Source: Fontisubflavum oceani (GTDB lineage Bacteria; Pseudomonadota; Alphaproteobacteria; Rhodobacterales; Rhodobacteraceae). Taken from it: a DNA stretch of 64,000 nucleotides. The number at the start of each line of letters is the position of its first letter. Position 1 is the first letter of the stretch. Below are positions 55,003 through 64,000 of the stretch, in pieces. The position numbers were made by a program, and so were the translations under genes. The notes below the pieces were generated by a model that saw nothing but the letters and a program-made list of their open reading frames with translations, did not search any database and was not told where the DNA came from. The DNA lies in the NCBI RefSeq assembly GCF_030407165.1, contig NZ_CP129111.1, positions 3,286,001 to 3,350,000 of the forward strand, in the 5' to 3' direction.

Positions 55003-56286
55003 ATGTCCGACATACTCCTTCTGGGCCAGACCCTTCGCTTCACCGGCGACCCGTTTGCCGAGCATGCAGAGGCGGCCAATCACACGCGTCATGGCGCGGT
55101 ATTGCTCCGCGATGGCCTGATTGCTGAGGTCGGCACCGCTGACAGCTTGCGCGCGGCGTATCCGGCGGCGGCAGTCGTCGATCATGGTGATGCGCTGATC
55201 TTGCCGGGCTTCATCGACGCCCATGCCCATTATCCGCAGACCGCAATCATCGCCTCGTGGGGTCTGCGCCTGATCGACTGGCTGAACCGCTATACCTTCC
55301 CCGAAGAGATGCGCTTTGGCGACCCGGCCTATGCTACCGAGGTCGCCGCGCGGTATTTCGACCTGACGCTTGCGGCGGGCACCACGACGGTCGCCAGCTA
55401 TTGTACGATCCACGCCGAGAGCGTCGATGCGTTTTTCGGCGAAGCCCAAGCCCGGGGCGTGCGAGCGCTTGCGGGAAAGACCTGCATGGACCGGAACGCG
55501 CCGGACGGACTCCGCGATACCGCTCAATCAGCCTATGACGACAGCAAAGCCCTGTTGGAGCGGTGGCATGGCCAGGGCCGGCTCAGCTATGTGATCACGC
55601 CGCGGTTTTCGCCAACCTCGACGCCGGAGCAACTCTCGGCCCTGGGCGCGCTTTGGGCCGAGCACCCGGAGTGCTTGATGCAGACCCATTTGAGCGAGCA
55701 AACAGACGAGATTGCTTGGGCCAAATCGCTCTTTCCGGAGGCGCGCGATTATCTCGACACCTATGAGCAGCACGGGCTTCTCGGCCCCGGCGCGCTCTTT
55801 GGGCATGCGATCCATTTGGAGCCGCGCGAGATTGACCGCTTGGCAGAGGTTGGCGCGGCGCTGATCCACTGCCCCACCTCGAACACGTTCATCGGCTCAG
55901 GGCTCTTTGATATGGCGCTCACCGCGCGGTTGCGGGTCGGTCTGGCGACGGATACCGGCGGAGGCTCGTCCTTCTCCATGCTGCGCACCATGGCGGCGGC
56001 GTATGAGGTCGCCCAGTTGCGCGGCCAAGCCTTACACCCAAGTCAGCTTCTCTGGCTGGCAACGCAAGGCTCGGCCAAGGCCCTTGGGTTGGAACATCAG
56101 ATCGGAACTCTAGCGCCAGGCATGGAGGCCGATCTGATCGTGCTGGACCTCACTTCAACGCCAGCCATTGCGCAACGAGCGGCCCGCGCCGATGATATTT
56201 GGGAGGCGGTGTTCCCGACGATCATGATGGGCGATGACCGCGCAATTGCACAGACCTATATCGCCGGGAAGCCGGTCAAAGCCTGA
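55003..56286 (+). CDS. guaD: Guanine deaminase
   Basis: This 427-residue amidohydrolase converts guanine to xanthine in purine breakdown. Signatures: LPGFIDAHAHYPQTAIIASWG (zinc His pair and substrate binding), TTTVASYCTIHAESVDAFF, CLMQTHLSEQTDEIAW (zinc His), ALFGHAIHLEPREIDRL and LATDTGGGSSFSML (catalytic Asp). No purine operon is seen; the gene stands alone here. A GTG three codons upstream is an alternative start. Confidence 0.93.
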   Translation: MSDILLLGQTLRFTGDPFAEHAEAANHTRHGAVLLRDGLIAEVGTADSLRAAYPAAAVVDHGDALILPGFIDAHAHYPQTAIIASWGLRLIDWLNRYTFPEEMRFGDPAYATEVAARYFDLTLAAGTTTVASYCTIHAESVDAFFGEAQARGVRALAGKTCMDRNAPDGLRDTAQSAYDDSKALLERWHGQGRLSYVITPRFSPTSTPEQLSALGALWAEHPECLMQTHLSEQTDEIAWAKSLFPEARDYLDTYEQHGLLGPGALFGHAIHLEPREIDRLAEVGAALIHCPTSNTFIGSGLFDMALTARLRVGLATDTGGGSSFSMLRTMAAAYEVAQLRGQALHPSQLLWLATQGSAKALGLEHQIGTLAPGMEADLIVLDLTSTPAIAQRAARADDIWEAVFPTIMMGDDRAIAQTYIAGKPVKA

Positions 56287-56292
56287 CGCGGT

Positions 56293-58056
56293 TCAGTTCC
56301 AGCAACTCACCAAGACGGTCATATTCGCACCAAGCCGGGCCAAGGCCTCACGGCCCAGCGCTTGCCCGCCCGGGGCCATAGCGGGCGTGATCCCTGCCTC
56401 AGCCAGAACCGTGTTCAGTTGATCTCCGCGCAGCGCGAAACTGACCCCTTCGGGCAGCGCCCGGCCCGAGCCATCGCCCGGCAAAACCATGCCAAGCACG
56501 GCGCCAGTTGCGTCCAGAACCGGGCCGCCCGCCTCACTCTCCGCTGCTGAGATGTCCAGCCGCTGAATGGTATCTTCGCCATTCAAACCGCTCAGATCCG
56601 CCAAGGTCCCGAAGGTCAGCGAGGCGGTGCTAAGCGCGCCGTTGAATGGGAAACCCGCCACGGCAATGTCAGAGCGAAGCCGCGCCGGTGCAGGCGCGAA
56701 AGTCGCGTAGGACATCGGTGCAAGCTGGCTCCGCGGCCGCAAAACCGCGAGGCCCAGATCATCATTGCGATAGGTCAGTTCCACCTCATGCACGTCGTCG
56801 ATCAAAAGCCGTGTGCACTGGCCGATCACCTCGGTCGTGGTCAAAACCGCGCCCTCTGCACTGATATAGAAACCTGAGCGGCTGATATCCGGGCGGCGCA
56901 CCTCCAGACCCGAGACGAGATCGATGCCCTGCTCCGTGGTCGGATCGGTCGCCCCAGGGTCCAGCGCCCCGTCGAGGAAGGTCAGGCTCTGCTCCATCAT
57001 CGGCAAAACGCGCGCCATCTGCGCGTCGCGTTCCGGTGTCCAGATCAGCGAGAACCCTTTCACTTGGCCGTCTTGCAGCCGCGCCGCGGTGTGCGACCGC
57101 AGACTGGCGCTTTGGCCGGTCAGAACGAAACTGTCATTCCGCCGTTCACGCTCGCCTTCCAACGGCACAACCTCGAGCGTTTGCATGATTTCATAAAGCC
57201 CCGCGAGCGTCGCGCGGTTGCCGGTTTGCGAGATCAGCAAGACTTGAACACCGGAATTGTCGCGGCTCGTGAAATGCACAAACGGGTATTCGTACCGGTC
57301 AAATTGGATCATCGCCATCGGCAGGTTGATCTCGATCCCGGCGCGTTCATCCCGCACCGGTTCCATTCCAAGCGCCGCCAACTCACCAGCATAAGCGTCC
57401 AACAACTGCGCCCGTTGGCGCGTGGTCAAGATGCCGGTCGGCTCAAACCCATTTGCCGTTTGCCAATCCGTCATGGCGCGGCGGGTGCCGGGGCCAAACG
57501 CCCCATCGATGCCCGAATTGTAGAACCCAAACCACTGCATCGCGATCTGTAATGCTTCACGTGCGGGGCGATCCAGCGCGCGTTCGGACTGCCGCGCCTC
57601 GGACACGGTTTCATCCAAAGGGGCCGCCGGCACGATCGGCGCCGCTGGCTCAGCCGTGACGACGGGCGCGGTTGGCGTCGCCGGCGTTACCGGCTGCGCC
57701 GTCAGGGTATTGGCACCTATGGGCCAGAATTGCTGCCGATAGATGGTGCCCAATTCGATATAACTGTCGCGTGGGATCAATCCCTGAGCCTGGAGGGCGC
57801 GCAACTGTTGATTGGCATCTGCCGGGCCGAAGGGCCCAAGCGCGACCGCATACCAACCGGAGGCCAGGCGGTAGCCGTTCACATTGTCGATCAGCCGTGA
57901 ATAGGCCCGCACCCGGCTCTCGGCGGTGGCCAGATCGGGATGCGCCTCGATCTGCACCCAAACGCGTTCCTGTGCCGCCGCACCACCGGCGGCAAATGCC
58001 GCCACACATAAAGCAATCCCAATCGCAAGACAGACCTGCGTAAAACCGCGTTTCAT
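56293..58056 (-). CDS. Exported SPOR/peptidoglycan-binding protein with a trypsin-like pseudoprotease domain
   Basis: This 587-residue protein has a signal peptide (RGFTQVCLAIGIALCVAAFAAGGAAA), a SPOR-like region (VWVQIEAHPDLATAESRVRAYSRLI, GYRLASGWYAVALGPFG), a peptidoglycan-binding segment (ALQIAMQWFGFYNSGIDGAFGPGTRRAM) and a C-terminal trypsin-like fold. The catalytic residues are not those of a protease: where AHV is usual the sequence is TTEVIG, and where GNSGGP is usual it is SEAGGPVLD, so both His and Ser are replaced. It may bind rather than cut. Start 58056 was preferred because the signal peptide begins there; 58092 is in frame. Confidence 0.78.
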   Translation of the reverse strand: MKRGFTQVCLAIGIALCVAAFAAGGAAAQERVWVQIEAHPDLATAESRVRAYSRLIDNVNGYRLASGWYAVALGPFGPADANQQLRALQAQGLIPRDSYIELGTIYRQQFWPIGANTLTAQPVTPATPTAPVVTAEPAAPIVPAAPLDETVSEARQSERALDRPAREALQIAMQWFGFYNSGIDGAFGPGTRRAMTDWQTANGFEPTGILTTRQRAQLLDAYAGELAALGMEPVRDERAGIEINLPMAMIQFDRYEYPFVHFTSRDNSGVQVLLISQTGNRATLAGLYEIMQTLEVVPLEGERERRNDSFVLTGQSASLRSHTAARLQDGQVKGFSLIWTPERDAQMARVLPMMEQSLTFLDGALDPGATDPTTEQGIDLVSGLEVRRPDISRSGFYISAEGAVLTTTEVIGQCTRLLIDDVHEVELTYRNDDLGLAVLRPRSQLAPMSYATFAPAPARLRSDIAVAGFPFNGALSTASLTFGTLADLSGLNGEDTIQRLDISAAESEAGGPVLDATGAVLGMVLPGDGSGRALPEGVSFALRGDQLNTVLAEAGITPAMAPGGQALGREALARLGANMTVLVSCWN

Positions 58057-58227
58057 CAAAATAGACCCCGTATCGTCGGTTATCCGGGCCATAATGCCCG
58101 TTTCTTATCGGCGGCAAACTACCAAAGCCCACAGGATTCGCACTCGAAATATGCGCGGCGCGGCAATTGACCCTCGCGGGGGGCACACGTATGGAAGCGC
58201 GAGCCTGTTCAACCCCGGAATCCTGCC

Positions 58228-59163
58228 ATGTCTGCGCTTGTCCACCCGAAGAGTTTTCAGGAGATCATCCTGAGGCTGCAAAGCTATTGGGCCGAAAAGG
58301 GCTGCGCGATCATGCAGCCCTATGACATGGAGGTCGGCGCGGGCACGTTTCACCCGGCCACGACGCTCCGCAGCCTTGGCTCGAACGCCTGGGCCGCAGC
58401 CTATGTACAGCCGTCGCGGCGACCGACCGATGGGCGCTATGGCGAGAATCCGAACCGGTTGCAGCACTATTATCAGTATCAAGTGCTGATCAAACCCTCG
58501 CCGCCCGATCTACAGGCGCTCTATCTCGGCTCCCTTGAGGCGATCGGGATCGATATGGCGCTGCATGACATCCGCTTTGTCGAGGATGACTGGGAAAGTC
58601 CAACACTGGGCGCCTGGGGCCTTGGTTGGGAGGTCTGGTGCGACGGGATGGAGGTGAGCCAGTTCACCTATTTCCAACAAGTCGGCGGTCATGACTGTAA
58701 GCCGGTTTCGGGCGAGCTGACTTATGGGTTGGAACGCTTGGCGATGTATGTGCTGGGCATCGATCATGTGATGGATATGCCGTTTAACGACCCTGCCGCA
58801 CCGATCCCGCTCAGCTATGGCGATGTATTCCGCCAGACAGAGCAAGAATACAGCCGTTGGAACTTCGATGTCGCCAACACCGATGTCCTCCTGAAGCAGT
58901 TCGAAGAGGCAGAAGACGCGTGCCAAGCCATTCTCGCCGAAGAACATCACGACCCAAAGACCGGCAAACGGATCGTCATGGCGCACCCCGCCTATGACCA
59001 ATGCATCAAGGCCAGCCATATCTTCAACCTGCTTGATGCGCGCGGCGTGATCAGCGTGACCGAGCGGCAGGCCTATATTGGCCGCGTCCGGGCGCTGGCA
59101 AAACAATGCGCCGATGCGTTTGTGATGACCGAGGCGGGCGGTTGGACCCCTGCGGTCGCATGA
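58228..59163 (+). CDS. glyQ: Glycyl-tRNA synthetase alpha subunit
   Basis: This 311-residue class II synthetase catalytic subunit has SFQEIILRLQSYWAEKGCAIMQPYDMEVGAGTFHPATTLR, TYGLERLAMYVLGIDHVMDM and the class II motifs. It charges tRNA-Gly with GlyS in the cytoplasm. Its stop overlaps the next gene start (ATGA). Confidence 0.96.
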   Translation: MSALVHPKSFQEIILRLQSYWAEKGCAIMQPYDMEVGAGTFHPATTLRSLGSNAWAAAYVQPSRRPTDGRYGENPNRLQHYYQYQVLIKPSPPDLQALYLGSLEAIGIDMALHDIRFVEDDWESPTLGAWGLGWEVWCDGMEVSQFTYFQQVGGHDCKPVSGELTYGLERLAMYVLGIDHVMDMPFNDPAAPIPLSYGDVFRQTEQEYSRWNFDVANTDVLLKQFEEAEDACQAILAEEHHDPKTGKRIVMAHPAYDQCIKASHIFNLLDARGVISVTERQAYIGRVRALAKQCADAFVMTEAGGWTPAVA

Positions 59164-59699
59164 ACGGAAAAATCATGGCCTCCCTCATCGTTCTCTCGAC
59201 GGCAGTTTTTGGCGCCGCGCTGTGGTGGTTCCAAACCCGCGCCTATTACGAGCCGGTTTTGGCGGATGCGCCTGCGGCCGAGATTCGGCTAACAGGGTTT
59301 TCCGGCGTGGTTGAGCCGCTTTTGATCGAGGATTTCGAGGGGATTGATGCCGAGAGCTCGCCGCTTCGGTTTCGCGCCTGTTTCACGACACCGATCAGCT
59401 TGGCGACGCTGACGGAGAGCTTTGAACCCTACGAAGATGCCGCGCCGCTCGTGGCACCCGGTTGGTTCGACTGCTTCGATGCCGCTGAAATCGGGGCGGC
59501 GTTGGAAGACGGCTCCGCCCTTGCCTTTTTGGGTGAGGCCAACACCCCTTACGGAATTGACCAGATTGTGGCGGTGACAGGCGACGGGCGTGGCTACGCC
59601 TGGCCGCAGATCAACGCCTGTGGCGAGGCCGCCTTTGCCGGTGACCCGCTGCCCCCGGGCTGCCCGCCCGCGCCTGAGAGGACTGAGACTGATGCCTGA
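59160..59699 (+). CDS. DUF6446 membrane-anchored protein
   Basis: This 179-residue protein begins with a membrane helix (IMASLIVLSTAVFGAALWWF) and a periplasmic part (FSGVVEPLLIEDFEGIDAESSPLRFRACFTTP, DQIVAVTGDGRGYAWPQINACGEAAFAGDPLPPGCP). It is a DUF6446 member, always found between glyQ and glyS in Rhodobacterales. The overlaps with glyQ (4 nt) and glyS (8 nt) show tight coupling. The three late cysteines could form a disulphide. Function unknown. Confidence 0.85.
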   Translation: MNGKIMASLIVLSTAVFGAALWWFQTRAYYEPVLADAPAAEIRLTGFSGVVEPLLIEDFEGIDAESSPLRFRACFTTPISLATLTESFEPYEDAAPLVAPGWFDCFDAAEIGAALEDGSALAFLGEANTPYGIDQIVAVTGDGRGYAWPQINACGEAAFAGDPLPPGCPPAPERTETDA

Positions 59700-61947
59700 C
59701 CTGTTGTTGGAGCTGTTTTCCGAAGAAATCCCCGCCCGGATGCAACGCCGCGCGGCGGAAGACTTGAAAAAGCTGGTGACTGACGGCTTGGTCGAGGCTG
59801 GCCTGACCTATGCCAGCGCTGGCGCGTTTTCGACGCCGCGGCGATTGGCGCTGACCATCGAAGGGCTGCTTGACGCCTCCCCCATGCTGCAAGAAGTCCG
59901 GCGCGGCCCCCGGGCCGATGCGCCGGAAAAGGCGCTGGACGGGTTCTTGCGCTCCACTGGGCTGAGCAAAGCGCAGCTTGAATTGCGGGAAGAAAAGAAG
60001 GGCAGCTTCTACTTCGCCACAATCGAAAAACCAGGGCGCCCAGCGGCAGAGATCATTGCCGAGGTCATCCCGCAGGTCATCCGCAATTTCCCTTGGCCGA
60101 AATCCATGCGGTGGGGCAACGGGCCGCTCAGATGGGTCCGCCCCCTGCATTCGATCCTCTGCATCTTGAGCGCGGAGGACGGGTCCGAGACTGTCGCATT
60201 CGACGTCGACGGCATCGCCTCTGGCAACACCACTAAAGGCCATCGCTTTATGGCGCCGGGGGCATTCGCGGTGAACGCCTTTGCCGATTATGAAGCGAAG
60301 CTGAAGCAGGCCAAGGTCATCCTCTCGGCCGAGGAACGCGCCGAGCATATCTGGCACGACGCGACCAATATGGCGTTTGCAGCCGGGTTGGAAGTGGTCG
60401 AGGACCCCGGGCTTCTGGCCGAGGTCGCGGGGCTGGTGGAATGGCCCGTCGTGCTGATGGGGCAAATCGGCGCGGATTTCCTCGATCTGCCGCCTGAGGT
60501 GCTGCAGACCTCGATGAAGGAACATCAGAAATTCTTCTCTGTCCGGAACCCGAAGACCGGGCGGATCGAGCGGTTTATCACGGTCGCGAACCGGGAAACG
60601 GCGGATCAGGGCAAGACGATCCTCGCGGGCAACGAGAAGGTTCTGGCAGCCCGGCTTTCGGATGCGAAGTTCTTCTGGGAGAACGATTTGCGCGTCGCGC
60701 GCGGAGGCATGCAGCCCTGGCTCGACCAGCTTGGCAATGTCACCTTCCATGCCGAACTTGGCACGCAAGCCGCCCGGATCGACCGGATCGCCGCCCTGGC
60801 GCGAGAAATCGCCCCGGTGGTTGGGGCCGAGGCGGATCAGGCCGAACAAGCTGCGCGCATCGCCAAGGCCGATTTAAGCACCGCAATGGTCTATGAGTTA
60901 CCGGAGCTTCAAGGTCTTATGGGCCGGTATTATGCCGAGGCCGCGGGCTTCTCCGCTGAGATCGCCGCCGTGGCCGAAGATCACTACGCGCCCCTTGGAC
61001 CGTCCGACGATCTGCCTGAGGCACCGCTTTCGGTTGCTGTCGCGCTGGCCGATAAGATCGACACGCTCACCGGGTTCTGGGTGATCGACGAAAAACCCAC
61101 AGGCTCAAAAGATCCGTTCGCGCTCCGCCGTGCGGCATTGGGCATCATTCGGATCGTGCTCGGCGGGGATCGCCGGATCAATCTGGACCGGTTCATCGAC
61201 AGCCAGATCCTGAAACATAAAATCGCGATCAACCGCAGCGGGGCCAAGGAAGCCGAAATCGCAGCGCTGGAAGATGTTCTGCAAGCGATCGCTGCTCATG
61301 GCGTGTTTGGCGCGGCCTTCGAAGCGGTCATGAATGTCATCCGCGACAATGGCAAAGACGAGCCTGAGACCGGCGAGGGTTCGCTCCTGCGCACCGTTGG
61401 TGATCTGGTGCCCGATATCTCGACGGACCTCCTGGCATTCTTCCATGACCGGCTGAAAGTGCATCTCCGCGACGAAGGCATCCGCCACGATGTCATCGAC
61501 GCGTGCTTGGCGATGCCTGGCCATGACGATCTCACCCTCATCGTGATGCGCGCCCGCGCCCTCGCCGCGTTCTTGGAGAGCGACGAGGGTGGCAATCTGT
61601 TGCAAGGCTACAAACGCGCCGCCAATATCTTGAGCCAAGCCGAGGCGGCCGATGGCGTCGAGTACCGCTATGGCGCGGACGTGAAATACGCCGAAACGGA
61701 CGAAGAATGCGCCCTTTTTGCCGCTCTCGACCAAGCTGAACAGGCCATCGCGCCCGCGCTAGACGCCGAAGATTTCGCAACAGCCATGACCGAAATGGCA
61801 CATCTCAGAGGGCCGATTGACGGCTTCTTTGACGCGGTTCAGGTGAATGCTGAGAACCAAGTCTTGCGCCGTAACAGGCTGAATTTGCTGCACCAAATCG
61901 TCGAAATCTGCACCCAAGTGGCCGATCTGTCGCATATCGAAGGGTAG
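59692..61947 (+). CDS. glyS: Glycyl-tRNA synthetase beta subunit
   Basis: This 751-residue subunit has the family opening PDLLLELFSEEIPARMQRRAAEDLKKL, then FPWPKSMRWGNGPLRWVRPLHSILCIL and SMKEHQKFFSVRNPKTGR, and a C-terminal anticodon-binding region. It binds tRNA and completes the alpha2-beta2 enzyme with GlyQ. The start at 59692 gives the family N-terminus. Confidence 0.96.
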   Translation: MPDLLLELFSEEIPARMQRRAAEDLKKLVTDGLVEAGLTYASAGAFSTPRRLALTIEGLLDASPMLQEVRRGPRADAPEKALDGFLRSTGLSKAQLELREEKKGSFYFATIEKPGRPAAEIIAEVIPQVIRNFPWPKSMRWGNGPLRWVRPLHSILCILSAEDGSETVAFDVDGIASGNTTKGHRFMAPGAFAVNAFADYEAKLKQAKVILSAEERAEHIWHDATNMAFAAGLEVVEDPGLLAEVAGLVEWPVVLMGQIGADFLDLPPEVLQTSMKEHQKFFSVRNPKTGRIERFITVANRETADQGKTILAGNEKVLAARLSDAKFFWENDLRVARGGMQPWLDQLGNVTFHAELGTQAARIDRIAALAREIAPVVGAEADQAEQAARIAKADLSTAMVYELPELQGLMGRYYAEAAGFSAEIAAVAEDHYAPLGPSDDLPEAPLSVAVALADKIDTLTGFWVIDEKPTGSKDPFALRRAALGIIRIVLGGDRRINLDRFIDSQILKHKIAINRSGAKEAEIAALEDVLQAIAAHGVFGAAFEAVMNVIRDNGKDEPETGEGSLLRTVGDLVPDISTDLLAFFHDRLKVHLRDEGIRHDVIDACLAMPGHDDLTLIVMRARALAAFLESDEGGNLLQGYKRAANILSQAEAADGVEYRYGADVKYAETDEECALFAALDQAEQAIAPALDAEDFATAMTEMAHLRGPIDGFFDAVQVNAENQVLRRNRLNLLHQIVEICTQVADLSHIEG

Positions 61948-62079
61948 CGGCATCACGTTCCGAGATAGGTTGGGGCACAAATCCTTATCGGCCCTTAATC
62001 AGCTGTTCGCGATGAAAAGCTAGACAGAGTCGGCGCGGGTTGTATCTTATGCTGCACCTGCAAAGGACGTGCCCACCTT

Positions 62080-64000
62080 ATGTTGACGACCCCAGATTTC
62101 ACCGAGATCACGCCGACGGCGGATATCAAAGCCACGCGTCATGGCAGCCGGGCGAAATGCCTGCAGCGCCTGGTGCGGCTTGATTTGCCGGTGCCGTTGT
62201 CGGTGGCGTTGCCCTTTGACACGGTGCGGTCGATTGCCAAAGGCAAGCTTCCGAACATGCAGGCCTTGATGGGCGTCTTTGGCGACGGCGCGTTGGTTTC
62301 GGTGCGGTCGTCGAGCCAAGCTGCCGATTGGGGCGGGCCGGGCACAGTGTTGAATATCGGGATGAATGATGCGGTGGCGGCGCGTCTGGCCGAGACCCAT
62401 GGCCAAGATGCCGCCGACGCGCTTTATCTGAGTTTTATCAAAGCCTACGCCGTCGACGTTTTGCGGCTGGATGAAGACATCTTCGACGAACCGATCACCC
62501 CGCGCTTGGCCAAATCCTATTTCGAGGACGAAACCGAAGAGCCGTTCCCGCAAGATCCAGGCGTGCAACTCACGGAAGTGTTGCGCTCCATGGCGCGGGC
62601 TTGGGAAGGCACGACCGCACGGTTGCTAAGGCAGGCGCAAGGCGCGCCTGCAGATGCGGGCTTGGGGCTCGTGGTGCAGCAAATGGCGCTAGGCATTGGT
62701 CAAGGAATCAGCGGCTCGGGTGTGATGCAATTTGTTTCGGCGCAGACCGGCAAGCCGCAAGTGACGGGACGCTATCTGCCACAAGGCCAGGGCCGCGCAG
62801 CGCTTGATGAGCAAAATGCGCAGTTTGTTGAAAGCGATGCGCGGGGCCCGGCGCTGGAAGATGCTTGCCCCAAGCCTGTGGCGGCCCTTAGGGAAGCTGG
62901 CGCATTGATCCGCACGCGGTTGCGCGAAGAGTTGCAGATTGAGTTTACCCTGATGAATGGTGAGCTGTTCATCCTGGATGCAGTCCGCTGCCCGCGCTCC
63001 GGTCAGGCGGAGGTCGCAATTGCCGTGGCGCTGGCTGAAGATGGGGTGATCTCAAAAAGTGAGGCAATGCTGCGCATCCCGCCATTCACCTTGAACCAAC
63101 TCTTGCACCGCCAAGTAAACCCGAAGGCGCCACGCGATATGCTGACACGGGGCATTGCCGCCGCGCCTGGAGCGGCGACCGGCAAGATCGTCTTCACCTC
63201 CGAGGCCGCGCAAGCCGCCGCCGCGCAAGGCGACGCCTGTATCCTGGTGCGGCGCGACACCTCCCCTGAGGATATCCGTGGCATGCATGCGGCCCAAGCG
63301 ATCCTGACAGAGCGCGGCGGGATGACCAGCCACGCGGCGGTGATCGCGCGCGGGCTCGGCTTACCCTGTGTCTCGGGCGCCACGCGGTTGCAGCTGAACA
63401 GCCGTAAGAAAACACTGACCGTACCCGGGCGGAAAGTCTTCCACGAGGGCGATGTCATCACCGTTGACGGCTCATCCGGCGAGGTTCTAGCGGGGACCGC
63501 CGAGATGATCGAACCCGCGCTTGGCGGCGCCTTTGCAACGCTGATGAAATGGGCCGATGAGGCCCGTGATATCGGGATTCGCGCCAATGCCGATACGCGC
63601 GAGGATGCCGAGGCTGCGCAACGCTTTGGAGTCGATGGGATCGGCCTTTGCCGCACGGAACATATGTTCTTTGATCCGATCCGCCTGACCGTCATGCGCG
63701 AGATGATCTTTGCCGAAGAGCCGGGCGACCGCACCGCCGCGCTTGATCGGCTTTTACCGATGCAGCGCAAGGACTTCACCGAGCTTTTTAAACTCATGCA
63801 GGGGCAGCCCGTATGCATCCGTCTGTTCGACCCGCCATTGCACGAGTTCCTTCCGACCGAGCGTGACGGCATCCGGGCGATGGCCGAGGCGATGGATATG
63901 TCCGTCAGCCGGGTCGCATCGCGGATTGAAAGCATGCAGGAGTTCAACCCGATGCTTGGCATGCGGGGCGTTCGTTTGGGGATCACCGTGCCTGAAATCT
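62080..64000 (+). CDS. Pyruvate phosphate dikinase-like PEP-utilising enzyme (cut by window end)
   Basis: An open frame runs from the ATG at 62080 to the end of the window (640 codons) with no stop. It begins with an ATP-grasp-like N-terminal region (FGDGALVSVRSSSQAADWGGPGTVLNIG, GLGLVVQQMALGIGQGISGSGVMQF). A central phosphohistidine domain follows (ILTERGGMTSHAAVIARGLGLPCVSG, catalytic His418) and then the PEP/pyruvate-binding barrel (FGVDGIGLCRTEHMFFD, IRLFDPPLHEF). PPDK interconverts pyruvate, ATP and phosphate with PEP, AMP and pyrophosphate. In Rhodobacterales ppdK lies just after glyS. The N-terminus seems shorter than in classic PPDK. Confidence 0.88.
   Translation, partial: MLTTPDFTEITPTADIKATRHGSRAKCLQRLVRLDLPVPLSVALPFDTVRSIAKGKLPNMQALMGVFGDGALVSVRSSSQAADWGGPGTVLNIGMNDAVAARLAETHGQDAADALYLSFIKAYAVDVLRLDEDIFDEPITPRLAKSYFEDETEEPFPQDPGVQLTEVLRSMARAWEGTTARLLRQAQGAPADAGLGLVVQQMALGIGQGISGSGVMQFVSAQTGKPQVTGRYLPQGQGRAALDEQNAQFVESDARGPALEDACPKPVAALREAGALIRTRLREELQIEFTLMNGELFILDAVRCPRSGQAEVAIAVALAEDGVISKSEAMLRIPPFTLNQLLHRQVNPKAPRDMLTRGIAAAPGAATGKIVFTSEAAQAAAAQGDACILVRRDTSPEDIRGMHAAQAILTERGGMTSHAAVIARGLGLPCVSGATRLQLNSRKKTLTVPGRKVFHEGDVITVDGSSGEVLAGTAEMIEPALGGAFATLMKWADEARDIGIRANADTREDAEAAQRFGVDGIGLCRTEHMFFDPIRLTVMREMIFAEEPGDRTAALDRLLPMQRKDFTELFKLMQGQPVCIRLFDPPLHEFLPTERDGIRAMAEAMDMSVSRVASRIESMQEFNPMLGMRGVRLGITVPEI

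Noticed and set aside
1..64000. tRNA, rRNA, CRISPR, insertion sequence or prophage elements
   Set aside because: I looked for clover-leaf tRNA patterns, repeat-spacer arrays, transposase and phage proteins and saw none.

Overview
The window is chromosomal sequence from an alphaproteobacterium, almost certainly Rhodobacterales (Roseobacteraceae/Rhodobacteraceae). Evidence: high GC, short gaps and ATGA-type overlaps, a DksA with a single cysteine, the accB-accC-aat-DUF2155-mlaD-NDUFA12 neighbourhood, an RSP_2648-type PIN protein, a DUF2927 lipoprotein, the glyQ-DUF6446-glyS-ppdK order and a PreTA/HydA pyrimidine cluster. I found no tRNA, rRNA, CRISPR array, insertion sequence or prophage.

Layout. 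1-3479: end of a GYF-domain protein, a zinc-ribbon membrane protein, Hsp20, a PfkB sugar kinase and Dtd. 3582-7544: the four-gene Anbu cluster (permuted ATP-grasp, alpha-E, transglutaminase-like protease, Anbu proteasome-type peptidase). 7706-14600: FAD monooxygenase, DksA, then MoxR ATPase, AEC transporter, GNAT, DUF2927 lipoprotein, a small membrane protein and a CoxE-like VWA protein. 14826-23033: ATC-hydrolase-like protein, a TetR regulator with its operator, M48 peptidase, DUF2267, PIN, rRNA methyltransferase, DUF6778 lipoprotein, FAH and HpcH enzymes and an orphan FliM/FliN protein. 23116-29035: response regulator, small membrane protein and symporter-histidine kinase; an XRE/ScfR acyl-CoA-type regulator; an ECF sigma factor with a DUF6768 protein.

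29118-42337 is a pyrimidine-catabolism regulon. One minus-strand operon encodes an aminotransferase, beta-ureidopropionase, a lipoprotein, dihydropyrimidinase, an ABC transporter and a GNAT. It starts below a perfect RutR box and ends at a hairpin. The rutR-like regulator is divergent, and preT-preA form a second unit below a degenerate RutR box. An Rrf2 regulator and an AhpD-like protein are lodged between them. Together the products import pyrimidines and convert uracil or thymine to the beta-amino acid and then the semialdehyde. 42521-48306: accB, accC, an inserted methyltransferase and transglycosylase flanked by a duplicated aat leader, aat, DUF2155, mlaD, NDUFA12. 48640-64000: metY, SIMPL, a large PilM/PilP-like membrane protein, mgtE, guaD, a pseudoprotease, glyQ, DUF6446, glyS and the start of a pyruvate phosphate dikinase-like gene.

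A striking feature is the number of genes broken by single-base indels: ten breaks in nine genes, eight of them lost bases, most in or beside short homopolymer runs. In every case restoring the base gives a continuous full-length family member. This looks more like uncorrected sequencing indels than real decay, so reading frames here should be treated with care. The transglycosylase is the case where real decay is most plausible.
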